This document shows positions 27,433 to 37,591 of a DNA stretch of 64,000 nucleotides, in pieces. A model generated the notes under the pieces. It had not been told where the DNA came from. It saw only the letters and a program-made list of their open reading frames with translations, and made no database searches. Source of the DNA: Desulfobacterales bacterium (GTDB lineage: Bacteria; Desulfobacterota; Desulfobacteria; Desulfobacterales; JAIPEE01); contig JAIPEE010000002.1 in NCBI GenBank assembly GCA_021737275.1, positions 1-64,000 on the forward strand, written 5' to 3'. Both the position numbers and the translations under genes were made by a program. How positions within the stretch are numbered: the first letter of the stretch is position 1; the number at the start of each line of letters is the position of its first letter.

Positions 27433-27663
27433 ATGAAAGAACTGATCAAACACATTGCCCAGTCACTGGTTGATAATCCTGAAGAAGTTGACGTTTCAGA
27501 AGTCGAGGGGAATCAAACATCCGTACTCGAGCTGAAAGTTGCGAAAGAGGATTTAGGGAAGGTAATCGGCAAACAGGGCCGTACGGCGAGGGCCATGAGA
27601 ACCATTTTAAGTGCAGCATCGGCCAAGATCAAAAAGCGCATGGTTCTTGAAATTGTCGAATAA
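27433..27663 (+). CDS. khpA: KH-domain RNA-binding protein KhpA
   Basis: A 76-residue protein with one KH domain: [17 protein letters not shown] is the GxxG loop region. KhpA binds many RNAs, and in other bacteria pairs with KhpB/Jag. Between rpsP and rimM, its usual place. AAAGGAG ribosome site. Confidence 0.95.
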   Translation: MKELIKHIAQSLVDNPEEVDVSEVEGNQTSVLELKVAKEDLGKVIGKQGRTARAMRTILSAASAKIKKRMVLEIVE

Positions 27664-27665
27664 TA

Positions 27666-28178
27666 TTGGCTGGGAAAAATAATTTAATATCGGTCGGAAA
27701 GATCATTGGCGCCCATGGCATCAAGGGGGATCTGAAGATCTATTCCTACGCTGAAGATCTGTCAGTTTTTGAGCAGGATGGCACCATTCTGATAAGGACA
27801 ACGGATGGCAGGGAAAAGCGATATCCGGTATTGTGGGCCAAACCCCATTCCCGAACCGTATTGTTATCACTGGAATCGGTCAATGGCCGTGATCAGGCGG
27901 AGGCGCTCAAGGGCGCCGAACTTTTTATTGAAAAAGAGAGCCTGCCGTCCCTGGAGGACGGGACCTATTATTGGGCCGATCTTATCGGCCTTGACGTGTT
28001 TACGGCCGATGAAAATCATCTCGGTATTTTGGTGTCCATCATGCCTACAGGCAGCAACGATGTTTATGTTGTAAAGGGTAAGGCAGGAGAGACACTGGTT
28101 CCCGCCCTTGAATCAGTCGTTCTTGAAATTGATCTTGATAAAAAGATGATGAGGGTTGAGCTGCCCGAAGGGTTATAA
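27666..28178 (+). CDS. rimM: Ribosome maturation factor RimM
   Basis: A 170-residue protein with the N-terminal RimM beta-barrel (VGKIIGAHGIKGDLKI) and a PRC-barrel-like C-terminal domain (YYWADLIGLDV, DVYVVKG, LVPALESVVLEIDL). It helps mature the 30S head around S19. TTG start two bases after khpA stop; no good ATG is available, so the start is less sure. Confidence 0.95.
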   Translation: MAGKNNLISVGKIIGAHGIKGDLKIYSYAEDLSVFEQDGTILIRTTDGREKRYPVLWAKPHSRTVLLSLESVNGRDQAEALKGAELFIEKESLPSLEDGTYYWADLIGLDVFTADENHLGILVSIMPTGSNDVYVVKGKAGETLVPALESVVLEIDLDKKMMRVELPEGL

Positions 28179-28181
28179 TTG

Positions 28182-28931
28182 ATGAAATTTTCAGCATTGA
28201 CGATTTTCCCGGAAATGTTTGATCTTTTCTGGTCACACGGGATTGTCAGAAGAGCTATAGAGGGTAACCATATTTCAGCTTCATCAATAAATATCAGGGA
28301 CTTTGCCGAGGGCAGGCACAAGATAACGGATGATCGGCCTTTTGGTGGCGGATGTGGTATGGTTATGAAGCCTGAGCCGCTTGCTTCCGCTATAAAAGCG
28401 GCCGGAAACGATTGTCCCGGTGCCAAAACAATTTTAATGAGTCCACAGGGTCGTGCGTTTAACCAGGATACTGCCTGGGAGCTGGCCAAAGAAGAGGGTT
28501 TAATTCTGGTCTGCGGAAGATATGAGGGTGTTGATGAAAGAATTTGTGACACCTATATTGATGATGAAATTTCCATCGGTGATTATGTGCTGACCGGTGG
28601 TGAACTGGCAGCCATGATTATCATTGATGCGGTTACCCGGCTTATTCCGGGGGTACTGGGCGGTGAAGAGTCTGCTGAAAAGGATTCATTTTCCGAATCC
28701 CTTCTTGAGCATGGGCACTATACCCGGCCCAGAGAATTTGAAGGCATGAAAGTGCCGGAAGTACTGCTGAGCGGTGATCACGCCAGGATTGAAAAATGGC
28801 GGCAGGAAGAATCCCTGATCCGGACATTTTTGAAAAGAAAAGATCTGCTTGAAAGCAGGCCATTGAGCAAGCAGGAGAAAAAAATACTGGAAAGCTGGTG
28901 TCACGATATTGAAAGAATCATCAAGTCCTGA
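28182..28931 (+). CDS. trmD: tRNA (guanine-N1-)-methyltransferase TrmD
   Basis: A 249-residue SPOUT methyltransferase that makes m1G37. Conserved: [76 protein letters not shown] 28182 follows rimM by three bases; a TTG directly before it is the alternative. Confidence 0.97.
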   Translation: MKFSALTIFPEMFDLFWSHGIVRRAIEGNHISASSINIRDFAEGRHKITDDRPFGGGCGMVMKPEPLASAIKAAGNDCPGAKTILMSPQGRAFNQDTAWELAKEEGLILVCGRYEGVDERICDTYIDDEISIGDYVLTGGELAAMIIIDAVTRLIPGVLGGEESAEKDSFSESLLEHGHYTRPREFEGMKVPEVLLSGDHARIEKWRQEESLIRTFLKRKDLLESRPLSKQEKKILESWCHDIERIIKS

Positions 28932-29481
28932 GCTTTATGTGGCGCTGATGCATTATCCGGTGGCCAATAAAAATGGCGATACGGTTGCTTCAGCAGTAAC
29001 TAACCTGGATCTGCATGATATTGCCAGGGCGGCCAGAACATACGGGGTGAAAAAGTTTTTTGTGGTAACCCCCCTTGAAGACCAGCAAAATCTTGTGGGT
29101 GAAATCATTTCGCACTGGACCGAAGGGGCTGGTGCAATATATAACCCCCAAAGACGTATGGCTCTTGAGCTTATAACGGTTTCCGAAAAGCTCGAAGATG
29201 TGATCGGGGAGATTGAAAAAGAACATCATCAGGTACCTGAAACCGTTGTGACCAGTGCCCGTACAGAAGGCAGCCTCGGGTACGCCGAGTTCAGGGAGAT
29301 GTTAAAGAAAGAAAAGCCCTATCTTCTGCTTTTTGGAACCGGCTGGGGACTGACAAAAGATTTTATGGAGAGTGTTGATTATACGCTGGCGCCGGTAATG
29401 GGGCGTTCAGATTATAATCATCTTTCGGTAAGATCGGCGGTTTCGATTATTTTTGACCGGCTTTTGGGTAATGGACAATAA
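28909..29481 (+). CDS. SPOUT-type RNA methyltransferase (PF09936-like)
   Basis: A 190-residue protein with the SPOUT features [15 protein letters not shown] at the start, a [20 protein letters not shown] helix-strand, and the knot region [13 protein letters not shown] and [17 protein letters not shown] that would bind SAM. A second SPOUT enzyme beside trmD is a recurrent arrangement in several phyla. Target nucleotide unknown. TTG 28909 overlaps the end of trmD; later starts would cut the first strand. Confidence 0.85.
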   Translation: MKESSSPELYVALMHYPVANKNGDTVASAVTNLDLHDIARAARTYGVKKFFVVTPLEDQQNLVGEIISHWTEGAGAIYNPQRRMALELITVSEKLEDVIGEIEKEHHQVPETVVTSARTEGSLGYAEFREMLKKEKPYLLLFGTGWGLTKDFMESVDYTLAPVMGRSDYNHLSVRSAVSIIFDRLLGNGQ

Positions 29482-29537
29482 TTTCAACGGAAAAGGTAAA
29501 AAAATCATTTCCAGATGGACATATGTAAAAAAGTGTG

Positions 29538-29556
29538 TTAACGCCTGTTGCGTTAA
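29538..29556 (+). promoter_or_regulatory. Hairpin upstream of rplS
   Basis: A perfect TTAACGC (29538-29544) and GCGTTAA (29550-29556) stem with loop CTGTT lies 66 bases before the rplS start, in the only real gap of the operon. There is no T tract. It may be a leader structure or a processing site. Confidence 0.3.
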
Positions 29557-29622
29557 AATATATTAAAATTATAAACAGTTTAGAAAACTTTAAAAAATAT
29601 AGATTTAGCTTGGGGGAACGTT

Positions 29623-29970
29623 ATGCAGACGATTGAACAGTTAGAAAGAGAAAACATTAGGCTTGACCTGCCTCAGTTTATTCCTGGAGATACGGTTAAG
29701 GTTAATGTGAAAATACGTGAAGGTGAAAAAGAACGTATTCAGGCATTCCAGGGTGTTGTTATTTCCAAACGCAAGGGAACCTCAAAAGCTGCCTTTACAG
29801 TAAGAAAAGTTTCTTATGGTGTAGGTGTTGAGCGTATTTTTCTGCTTCACTCACCCAGTATTGACAGCATTGAAGTGATCACCAGAGGTCGTGTACGCCG
29901 CTCAAAAATTTACTATTTGCGTAATCTGAGAGGTAAGGCTTCAAGAATCAAGGAACGTCGCTTCGTTTAA
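29623..29970 (+). CDS. rplS: 50S ribosomal protein L19
   Basis: A 115-residue protein with [10 protein letters not shown]-type start ([17 protein letters not shown]), [15 protein letters not shown], and [17 protein letters not shown] near the end: the standard L19 pattern. GGGGGAACG ribosome site. Confidence 0.98.
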   Translation: MQTIEQLERENIRLDLPQFIPGDTVKVNVKIREGEKERIQAFQGVVISKRKGTSKAAFTVRKVSYGVGVERIFLLHSPSIDSIEVITRGRVRRSKIYYLRNLRGKASRIKERRFV

Positions 29971-29989
29971 AGATTGATCTGAATTTTTC

Positions 29990-30616
29990 ATGGTGAGCAA
30001 TCAGCGTGCATTTGAAAATGAAGCCTTAAAAAAAGGCTTCAGAGTGATAGCTGGAATTGATGAGGCCGGCCGGGGACCACTGGCTGGCCCTGTTGTTTCC
30101 GCCACCGTGGTATTACCCGACTTTTTTACAGATGAGGGCATTACGGATTCAAAAAAACTGACACCCAAAAAACGTAATGTTTTGTTTGACCGTATTTATG
30201 ATGATGCTGTTTCAGTCGGTGTCGGTATCGTAGATGTCGGGGAAATTGACCGAATCAATATCCTTCAGGCGTCACTTCTTTCCATGGCCATTTCCGTTGA
30301 AAATCTTCAGCTTCAGCCGGATTTTTTGCTCATTGACGGAATATTTCCAATCAACTCAAAAATACCGCAAAGACCGATACCAAAGGGCGATTCCCTATCT
30401 GTTTCCATTGCGGCGGCATCCATTATTGCAAAAGTAACACGTGATCGTATTATGGCGGATTATAACGAAACCTATCCGGATTACGGTTTTTCAAAACATA
30501 AGGGATATCCAACCGTTGCTCATAAAGCGGCAATACGTCAGTTTGGGCCCTGCCCGATTCATCGACGAACTTTTAAAGGCGTGAAAGAGTACCTTCAGGC
30601 TTTTCATATTTCATGA
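29990..30616 (+). CDS. rnhB: Ribonuclease HII
   Basis: A 208-residue enzyme that cuts RNA in RNA-DNA hybrids. Active-site segments IAGIDEAGRGPLAGPVV (Asp-Glu), LIDG and KVTRDRIM (Asp) are seen, along with YGFSKHKGYPT and the late GPCPIHRRTF motif. Twenty bases after rplS, the usual neighbour. Confidence 0.97.
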   Translation: MVSNQRAFENEALKKGFRVIAGIDEAGRGPLAGPVVSATVVLPDFFTDEGITDSKKLTPKKRNVLFDRIYDDAVSVGVGIVDVGEIDRINILQASLLSMAISVENLQLQPDFLLIDGIFPINSKIPQRPIPKGDSLSVSIAAASIIAKVTRDRIMADYNETYPDYGFSKHKGYPTVAHKAAIRQFGPCPIHRRTFKGVKEYLQAFHIS

Positions 30617-31137
30617 TCTGAAGATAATATTTCTGAAAAATTCCGTGAGCCTTGTCGACAGGTTACAGTATGACAAATGAATTGACACCTGCTTGTTTCA
30701 CCCGTAAACAAATATTTTGATTCAAATATAATATTTATAAATATTTCAAATCATTATATTCATCTCCCGAATAAATAACAGTGGCATAAATATTGCTATA
30801 TTTTTATCTGAATAACACGGATATGTTGTTAAAAGGATAAGACGAATTTTTATAAATACGTCAAGACAGTTTTATGATTTTTACATTGCATTCTTTTTAT
30901 AAACTATGTATGTGGTGCCTTCTTTCGCTGAACTGCATCGCAAGCGTATTCAGTGTATGATTTTATGACAGGACAGGGCTTGTTTACACAAGATTAATCT
31001 TTGAGGATAAAAAAAAATTAAAAAATGTAATATCAACAGGATATTAACTTGTTTATTCAGTATGAATGGTGGTATGTTTTTATCGCGCATGACTGGATAT
31101 TAAATATGGTTGATCCTGTTCTCCGGCTGAACAAACT
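30617..31137. other. AT-rich intergenic region
   Basis: About 520 bases, strongly AT-rich, with no open frame of note on either strand and no clear RNA. A TTGACA is at 30681-30686 but without a convincing -10. It separates rnhB from yraN, which usually lie close together, so something may have been inserted and decayed here. Confidence 0.4.
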
Positions 31138-31506
31138 ATGTTGAATAGAAACCAGCAATTCGGAAAAGAGAGTGAGGCTGCTGCCGTTCATTTTTTAAAA
31201 AAGAACGGATACAGGATCATTGATCAAAATTACCGCACCCCACATGGCGAAATTGATATTATTGCAAAAGAAAACGGCACTATTGTTTTTGTGGAAGTCA
31301 AAGCCAGGACCTCCGGGCGATTTGGAAACCCCAAATATGCGGTAACAGTAACCAAGCAGAAAAAAATATCCATGGCTGCGCTGACCTACCTCAAGAAAAC
31401 CGATCAAAGTGATGTTAAAGCCAGGTTTGATGTTGTCGCGATTATCTCTGATAACGGTGAAAGGATAGAGGTTGTAAAAAATGCCTTTGAACTCGCCTAC
31501 AGGTGA
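31138..31506 (+). CDS. YraN family protein (UPF0102)
   Basis: A 122-residue protein with an endonuclease-like core: GKESEAAAVHFLKKNGYRIIDQN, then GEIDIIAKENGTIVFVEVKARTS, matching the D-(E/V)-K pattern of PD-(D/E)xK nucleases. It is usually found next to rnhB and rsmI. Function in vivo unclear. Overlaps the start of rsmI. Confidence 0.93.
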   Translation: MLNRNQQFGKESEAAAVHFLKKNGYRIIDQNYRTPHGEIDIIAKENGTIVFVEVKARTSGRFGNPKYAVTVTKQKKISMAALTYLKKTDQSDVKARFDVVAIISDNGERIEVVKNAFELAYR

Positions 31507-32362
31507 TATTCAAGCAGGTGAAAAAACGGGAACGCTATATGTGGTGGCAACACCCATCGGCAACAGAGAGGATATCACTTTAAGAGCCATCCGTGTTCTG
31601 GGTTCGGTTGATCTGGTTGCTGCTGAAGACACACGGCATACAGGTAAATTGCTTGAATATCTGGAGATAAAAAATAATCTGATATCATGTTATGAGCATA
31701 ATGAGGCTGAAAAGGCTCCTGAGCTTATTCACAAGCTTCGATCCGGAAAATCGATTGCACTTGTCTCAAATGCCGGGACTCCCACCGTTTCTGATCCGGG
31801 ATACAGGCTCATTAAAGCTGCTATCGAAAAAAATATACGGGTGGTACCTGTGCCGGGCGCATCAGCCGTTATTTCAGCATTAAGTGTTTCCGGTATGCCG
31901 ATAGATGCCTTTACGTTTGCCGGCTTTGCTTCCCGGAAAAAAGGAAAACGGAAAAGCCGGCTTGAAGCCCTGGCTCATGAGACAGAGACGTTGATTTTTT
32001 ATGAGTCACCCAAACGAGCCCTGAAGCTGATTGATGAAATTATTTCTGTCATGGGTGACCGATATGCCGTTCTTGCACGGGAGATTACCAAACTGCATGA
32101 AGAATTTATTCGCGGCACTTTATCCGGGATAAAAAAAAATCTTGAAAACCGGCCTTCTATAAAAGGGGAAATGACCCTGCTTGTATCCGGATTTGAAAAA
32201 GATACGGTTGATAATGAAATTGATGTTTATGATGAATTAAAAAAACGGTTGGCTGATGGAAATATGAAGCTGACGGATATTGTAAAACAACTGACAATAG
32301 AAACCGGTTTGCCGAGAAAACAAATATATAATACGGCAATTGAAATCAGAAAGAAGGGATAA
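31481..32362 (+). CDS. rsmI: 16S rRNA 2'-O-methyltransferase RsmI
   Basis: A 293-residue tetrapyrrole-methylase-fold enzyme that modifies C1402 of 16S rRNA. Visible: LYVVATPIGNREDITLRAI, VAAEDTRHTGKLLEY, SNAGTPTVSDPGYRL, VPVPGASAVISALSVSG, FAGFASRKKGKRKSRLE and FYESPKRALKLIDEI. The start overlaps yraN by 26 bases. Confidence 0.96.
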   Translation: MPLNSPTGDIQAGEKTGTLYVVATPIGNREDITLRAIRVLGSVDLVAAEDTRHTGKLLEYLEIKNNLISCYEHNEAEKAPELIHKLRSGKSIALVSNAGTPTVSDPGYRLIKAAIEKNIRVVPVPGASAVISALSVSGMPIDAFTFAGFASRKKGKRKSRLEALAHETETLIFYESPKRALKLIDEIISVMGDRYAVLAREITKLHEEFIRGTLSGIKKNLENRPSIKGEMTLLVSGFEKDTVDNEIDVYDELKKRLADGNMKLTDIVKQLTIETGLPRKQIYNTAIEIRKKG

Positions 32363-32455
32363 TCCATAAAAAGAAAATATTAAATGATAACAAACAAATT
32401 TTGAGTATTTTATATAATAATATTAATCTTTAAATAATAAAAAGGAGATTGCGCC

Positions 32456-34621
32456 ATGAAAAGTCTTGATGCAATTTTTTCTCCAAAATCTTTAGCTGTT
32501 ATAGGCGCGTCAAGTACACCTGGAAAAGTTGGACATGACATTTTTGAAAATATTCTAACCGGTGGATTTACGGGCACACTCTATCCTGTTAACCCCAAGG
32601 CAAGATCGATCAAGAGTGTACGGGCATATCCGAGTGTTTCTGAAATACCTGATGAGATTGATCTGGGTATGATTATTTTATCTCCCGAACTGGCTCTTAA
32701 ATCTGTTGAAGAGTGCATTGGAAAAGGTGTTAAGGGTATTGTCATTGTCTCTGCGGGTTTCCGTGAAGTCGGAGCAGAGGGGAGAAAAATTGAAGATAGA
32801 ATCGTCGCCATGTGCAGTGAAGCCGGTATCCGGGTAGTCGGCCCAAACTGTCTGGGCGTCATCAATCCGAATCCTAATGTCAGGCTGAATGCCAGTTTTT
32901 CGACACGTATGCCTTCATTTGGCAATATATCCTTTATTTCCCAGAGTGGTGCGCTTTGTACGGCCGTTCTCGATTATGCAGCGGACAGGGATTTCGGATT
33001 TTCAAAGTTTATCTCAATCGGCAACAAGGCCGATGTATCGGAACTGGATCTTCTGAAGTATTTTCATCAGGATGAAGATACGGAAGTTATCATGATTTAT
33101 GTTGAAGAGTTGCGCAGGGGTATGGAGTTTATCGAAGAGGTAAAAGCCATTACATCCGGTGACCGTCCCACGCCTATTCTGGTTATCAAGTCCGGTCGCA
33201 CCAGTGCCGGTGCAAAGGCGGCCATGTCCCATACCGGCGCTTTGGCCGGATCTGAAGCGGTTTATGATGCTATTTTCCACCAGTCCGGCATCATCCGCGT
33301 AGACTCTATCAATGACCTGTTTGATTATGCCGGTGCTTTTACATTCAAGAGCCAGAGTGTTACCGGTAAATACAAGAAAAAGCTGCCCCAGGGCAACCGT
33401 CTGGCTATTGTTACCAATGCAGGCGGTCCCGGAATTGTGGCTACTGACATGACGGTTTCTTCAGGCCTCCAACTGGCTAAGTTTAAGGAAGAGACGGTTG
33501 AAACCCTGGCCAGTTATCTGCCGGAAACAGCTAATTTAAATAACCCCGTGGATGTGATTGGTGATGCCGCATCGGACAGATATGAGCACGCGCTGGCCGC
33601 TGTTATCCGTGATGAAGGGGTTGACGGTGCAGTTGTTATCCTGACACCGCAGTCAATGACCAATGTTTTAGGTACCGCCGAAGCCATTGTAAAGATTGCC
33701 GCCAGATCGCCCAAGCCGATTCTATGCTGTTTTATGGGAATTATTGATGTTTCCGTAGGCGTCAAATTTCTTCAGGAGAACGGTGTGCCGACCTTCAGAT
33801 TCCCTGAAGATGCGGCCAAAGCATTTGGTGCGCTATACCGATACAGCAAATGGCTCAACCGCCAGATTTTTGCCGAGCACGAGCAGTCTACTGACAGGAA
33901 AAAGTGTCAGGAAATTGTTAAAAAGGCGCTTAAGGCCGGAAAAACCTATATTGGCGAGATTGGCGGTCTTGAGCTTCTGCAGTGCTATGGCTTTAATACG
34001 CTGCAAACTGAGCTGGTAAAGACCGCAAAGGAAGCGGTAAAAGTTGCGGATAAAATGGGTTTCCCGGTTGTAATGAAAATTGTATCCGATCAGATAATCC
34101 ATAAATCAGATGCCGGCGGTGTTGAGGTGGGCCTGCAAAATGCGGATGAAATTATGATTGCTTATGACAAGATCATGGCCAATGCCAAAGCCTATGATGA
34201 AAAAGCCGTTATTGACGGTGTTCTGATTCAGGCGATGGCGCCAAAAGGCCAGGAAGTCATCATGGGCATGAACCGCTATGACGTTTTCGGTCCGTTGCTG
34301 ATGTTTGGTTACGGCGGTATTTTTGTAGAGGTTTTTCAGGATGTTTCATTCAGATTGGCACCTATACGTCGAAATTCCGCCCGACGGATGATTCGCGATA
34401 TCAAGGCGTTCAAACTTCTTAACGGTTTCAGGGGAAAACCCAAAACTGATATTGAAACACTGGAAAAACTGCTGGTCGGTCTTTCCAATATGGTTTGTGA
34501 CAACCCTGAAATTCAGGAGCTGGATATTAACCCGCTGCTGGTTCATCCTCAAGGCCAGGGCGCAACGGTGGCGGACTGCAGAATTTTGTTGAAACCTATT
34601 GAGGAAGAGCCAAAAAAGTGA
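32456..34621 (+). CDS. ADP-forming acetate/acyl-CoA synthetase, fused alpha-beta
   Basis: A 721-residue NDP-forming acyl-CoA synthetase. The CoA-binding domain is at the start (LAVIGASSTPGKVGHDIF), then two ligase domains (SQSGALCTAVLD; SHTGALAGSEAVYDAIF with the phosphorylatable His), and a C-terminal ATP-grasp part (VVMKIVSDQIIHKSDAGGVEVGL, MGMNRYDVFGPLLMFGYGG, ELDINPLLVHP). It interconverts acyl-CoA with ADP and phosphate into acid, CoA and ATP, giving substrate-level ATP. The exact acyl group is not readable. AAAGGAG ribosome site; overlaps the next gene by four bases. Confidence 0.93.
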   Translation: MKSLDAIFSPKSLAVIGASSTPGKVGHDIFENILTGGFTGTLYPVNPKARSIKSVRAYPSVSEIPDEIDLGMIILSPELALKSVEECIGKGVKGIVIVSAGFREVGAEGRKIEDRIVAMCSEAGIRVVGPNCLGVINPNPNVRLNASFSTRMPSFGNISFISQSGALCTAVLDYAADRDFGFSKFISIGNKADVSELDLLKYFHQDEDTEVIMIYVEELRRGMEFIEEVKAITSGDRPTPILVIKSGRTSAGAKAAMSHTGALAGSEAVYDAIFHQSGIIRVDSINDLFDYAGAFTFKSQSVTGKYKKKLPQGNRLAIVTNAGGPGIVATDMTVSSGLQLAKFKEETVETLASYLPETANLNNPVDVIGDAASDRYEHALAAVIRDEGVDGAVVILTPQSMTNVLGTAEAIVKIAARSPKPILCCFMGIIDVSVGVKFLQENGVPTFRFPEDAAKAFGALYRYSKWLNRQIFAEHEQSTDRKKCQEIVKKALKAGKTYIGEIGGLELLQCYGFNTLQTELVKTAKEAVKVADKMGFPVVMKIVSDQIIHKSDAGGVEVGLQNADEIMIAYDKIMANAKAYDEKAVIDGVLIQAMAPKGQEVIMGMNRYDVFGPLLMFGYGGIFVEVFQDVSFRLAPIRRNSARRMIRDIKAFKLLNGFRGKPKTDIETLEKLLVGLSNMVCDNPEIQELDINPLLVHPQGQGATVADCRILLKPIEEEPKK

Positions 34622-35184
34622 AAGTCTACCCGGTCATACTTCCGGTTCCAGAGGATATAAAATCTCTGACCGGAAGAGACAGGGCCGCTTTTCTGAGTAA
34701 ATTTGCCCGGCGGGCATTGAGTATCTCGGCACAAAAGTGCGGGGTGGTGTTTTCAGATCTCGAAAAAGATGAAAATGGTGCCCCTCTCCCTCAAGGTAAA
34801 AACTACTGGTCCGTTTCCCATAAACCGGAATATGTTGCCGGTGTATGTACCTCAGAAAAAATTGGCATTGATATTGAAAAAATACGACCCGTTTCAGACG
34901 GGTTGTTTATAAAAACAGCTAATGATAAAGAGCGGGGACTTTCAGATGCTGATCCGAATGTCCTTTTTTTTCGTTTCTGGACAGCCAAAGAGTCTGTACT
35001 GAAGGCTGCGGGAGTTGGCATCCGGGATCTGATGAAATGTCAGGTTATGGAGATTGTCAGCGCCAGCAGAGTTGCATTGAAATATCAGAACAACATCTAT
35101 TATGTTTCCCAGTATTTTTTTGCGGATCATATCGCATCGATTGTTGAAACCGGCGAGAATATCGAGTGGACCCTGCTTAAGTAA
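34618..35184 (+). CDS. 4'-phosphopantetheinyl transferase, Sfp-type
   Basis: A 188-residue protein with WSVSHKPEYVAGV, IGIDIEKI (metal-binding Asp) and RFWTAKESVLKAAG (Glu-Ser), the hallmarks of PPTases that load phosphopantetheine onto carrier proteins. Short for Sfp but complete for single-copy types. GTG start overlapping the preceding gene. No carrier protein or synthase lies nearby. Confidence 0.88.
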   Translation: MKVYPVILPVPEDIKSLTGRDRAAFLSKFARRALSISAQKCGVVFSDLEKDENGAPLPQGKNYWSVSHKPEYVAGVCTSEKIGIDIEKIRPVSDGLFIKTANDKERGLSDADPNVLFFRFWTAKESVLKAAGVGIRDLMKCQVMEIVSASRVALKYQNNIYYVSQYFFADHIASIVETGENIEWTLLK

Positions 35185-35439
35185 TCGTAAGCGGGGTGTT
35201 CCACAATAAATCGCTTTTCATATCCGTCCTGCAAAATCAATTTGAATTTTAAGCGTATAACTGTTATGCTCTGCATAATAATTCAAATCCAAAACTTATC
35301 AGACTCAACGGCCTCAATAGAATTTTAAGCTTTTCCGCCAGTATCTTTTCATGAACCCGGTTTTTATATTTTTATCGAAAATATTTAAGCTGTACGAGTT
35401 GACAAACGTTATTAAATTCAGATTTCGGGAGAGCCGGCT

Positions 35440-36846
35440 TTGATAGATTACCTTAAAAAAAATGTCATCAAATCAGAGAATGTCAATGATAATAAGGGCT
35501 TTGAAGAGATCTTAAGGAAAAGTGAAGGTTTTTTAAATAATATTTTCAATGCTATTCAGGATGGGATCTCTGTTCTTGATAACGATCTGAATATTATACG
35601 ACTGAACAATATAATGGAAAAATGGTACGCCCGTTCGATGCCGTATGAAGGCAGAAAATGTTATGAAGTATTTCATGGAAGAACAAAGCGTTGTGATATT
35701 TGTCCGTCGGTCAGGGCAATTGCTCAGGGTACGCCCCAGATGAATGTTGTTCCCCTGGTTGAATCCGGAAAAACTACCGGCTGGCTTGAGCTGTTTTCGT
35801 TTCCAATTAAGGATGGCAACGGCAATACAACAGGAATTGTAGAATATGTTCGTAATATTTCCGAAAGAATAAAAGCGGAAAAAGCGGTTCAGGAAAGTGA
35901 GCAGCGTTTTCGAACGGTAGCAGATTTTACCTATGACTGGGAAACATGGACCGCACCGGATGGGACATACAATTATATTTCACCTTCATGCCGGCGAATT
36001 ACCGGTTATCACGCCGGCGATTTTATCCGGATCAGGGGCCTGCTTGAGCAAATCATTCATCCTGATGACCGCAAGTTGTTTTCCACGCATGAAAAAAAAA
36101 GCATGAAGAAAGATAAACCGCTGCCGGTTGAGTTTCGTATCATAACAAAAGAAGGTGAAGAGCGCTGGATGTCTCATCTTTGTCAGCCGGTTTATGATGA
36201 AAATGGTGTCTTTATCGGCAGACGCGCCAGTAACCGGGATATTACAGAGAAGAAGCATGCATCTATTGCATTGCGCAAGGCTCATGCTGAGCTTGAAAAG
36301 CGTGTTGAGGAACGTACGGAAAAGCTGGTGAAAATTAACAGGATTTTAAAATCGGAGATTTCCACCAGGAAAAAGGCGGAAAAAGATCTGAAGCAGAGAA
36401 GTACTGAGCTGGAGATGAAAACAAAAGGGCTGGAAGAGGCCAACACTGCCCTGAAAGTTTTGTTGAAACAAAGGGAGGAAGACAAATTTGAATTTGAGGA
36501 AAATGTTATACTGAATATCAAAGAACTTGTCTTTCCCCACCTGGAAAAGCTGAAAAAAATACAGTCTGAAGAAAAACAGAAGACCTGTCTCAGTATTATT
36601 GAAACAAATTTAAATGATATTGTTTCTCCGTTTGTACACGGGCTGTCTTCCAGGTATATTAACCTTTCTTCTACGGAACTCCAGGTGGCAAATTTGGTCA
36701 AGCAGGGCAGAACCTCAAAGGAAATTGCAGAAAATATGAACCTGGCAACCAGTACAATTGATTTTCACCGGAATAATATCCGTAAAAAATTCGGTATCAG
36801 CAACAAGAAAATAAACCTTAGAACCCACCTGTTATCCCTTTCATAA
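35440..36846 (+). CDS. Double-PAS regulator with coiled coil and LuxR-type HTH
   Basis: A 468-residue soluble regulator. PAS 1 (about 25-145) includes a Cys-rich insert [20 protein letters not shown] 2 (about 150-280) has [14 protein letters not shown] and [12 protein letters not shown]; then a long coiled coil (about 285-355, [17 protein letters not shown]), and a C-terminal LuxR helix-turn-helix ([34 protein letters not shown]). It is probably a one-component sensor-transcription factor. The Cys motif could bind metal, heme or an Fe-S cluster, or sense redox. TTG start after GGGAGAG. Confidence 0.88.
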   Translation: MIDYLKKNVIKSENVNDNKGFEEILRKSEGFLNNIFNAIQDGISVLDNDLNIIRLNNIMEKWYARSMPYEGRKCYEVFHGRTKRCDICPSVRAIAQGTPQMNVVPLVESGKTTGWLELFSFPIKDGNGNTTGIVEYVRNISERIKAEKAVQESEQRFRTVADFTYDWETWTAPDGTYNYISPSCRRITGYHAGDFIRIRGLLEQIIHPDDRKLFSTHEKKSMKKDKPLPVEFRIITKEGEERWMSHLCQPVYDENGVFIGRRASNRDITEKKHASIALRKAHAELEKRVEERTEKLVKINRILKSEISTRKKAEKDLKQRSTELEMKTKGLEEANTALKVLLKQREEDKFEFEENVILNIKELVFPHLEKLKKIQSEEKQKTCLSIIETNLNDIVSPFVHGLSSRYINLSSTELQVANLVKQGRTSKEIAENMNLATSTIDFHRNNIRKKFGISNKKINLRTHLLSLS

Positions 36847-37118
36847 AACCTGTTTGAAAAGTGATTCCTGTTTTTGCAACGGGATTTAATATGGGTATTT
36901 TCCCCATATTTCCCCCCTAATTTTCTCACCTTGTATATTGATGATTATGTAGTAAATTTAATTATAAAGCATCATTGACGTCTGTACTCTTTTTGTAAGT
37001 TTTTAACAGTTTGTCTGCCATTAAAGATCGTAAAACAATATTAACTCCGGTTAGCGGTTATTAGTAAAAAAAGTTTTTCAGGAACCATACAAATTATGAA
37101 TTACAGGAGGTTTTTCAG

Positions 37119-37589
37119 ATGAGGGAATTTATCAGGTGGAATCCCCAAACGCACTCCATTATTGAGTATACCCGACTTGTATCAGGTCTTTCGCAAAACA
37201 ACCAGCGTTCTTATCAGCAAAAGAGGGTAACAGAGATGAAAAATGTTGTGAATAAAAAGCTCAGCCGTAACAAAATGTCATCAGGAATCAAAAAGCAATA
37301 TTTGAAAACAAATGAAGCCTGCAAGGTCAGATTTCGTTTGCCTGAGAATGCGGTAAATGGTGAGGAAAAAGTCTGTATTGTAGGTGATTTTAATAACTGG
37401 AACCCCAGCGCCAATCCTATGCAAAAACTAAAGAGCGGGGATTACACCATCACACTGACCCTTAAGTCCGGAAAAGAGTATCAGTATAAATATCTCATCG
37501 GTGGTACAAAATGGGAAAATGACTGGAATGCTGACAGATATGTCAGAAGCCCTTATGGAGACAGTGATAATTCGGTAGTTATAACTTAA
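37119..37589 (+). CDS. CBM48/isoamylase early-set domain protein
   Basis: A 156-residue protein. An N-terminal basic part of about 65 residues precedes an early-set/glycogen-binding domain: VRFRLPENAVNGEEKVCIVGDFNNWNP has the FNNW(N)P motif, followed by KYLIGGTKWENDW. Such domains occur in AMPK beta and branching enzymes and in stand-alone regulators. Strong ACAGGAGG ribosome site. The start is immediately preceded by a 270-base gap with only a weak 8-bp hairpin (36888-36910). Confidence 0.82.
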   Translation: MREFIRWNPQTHSIIEYTRLVSGLSQNNQRSYQQKRVTEMKNVVNKKLSRNKMSSGIKKQYLKTNEACKVRFRLPENAVNGEEKVCIVGDFNNWNPSANPMQKLKSGDYTITLTLKSGKEYQYKYLIGGTKWENDWNADRYVRSPYGDSDNSVVIT

Positions 37590-37591
37590 GG

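Noticed and set aside
36888-36910. AATATGGG/CCCATATT hairpin as terminator of the PAS-LuxR gene
   Set aside because: Eight base pairs but AT-rich and not followed by a T run; too weak to call.
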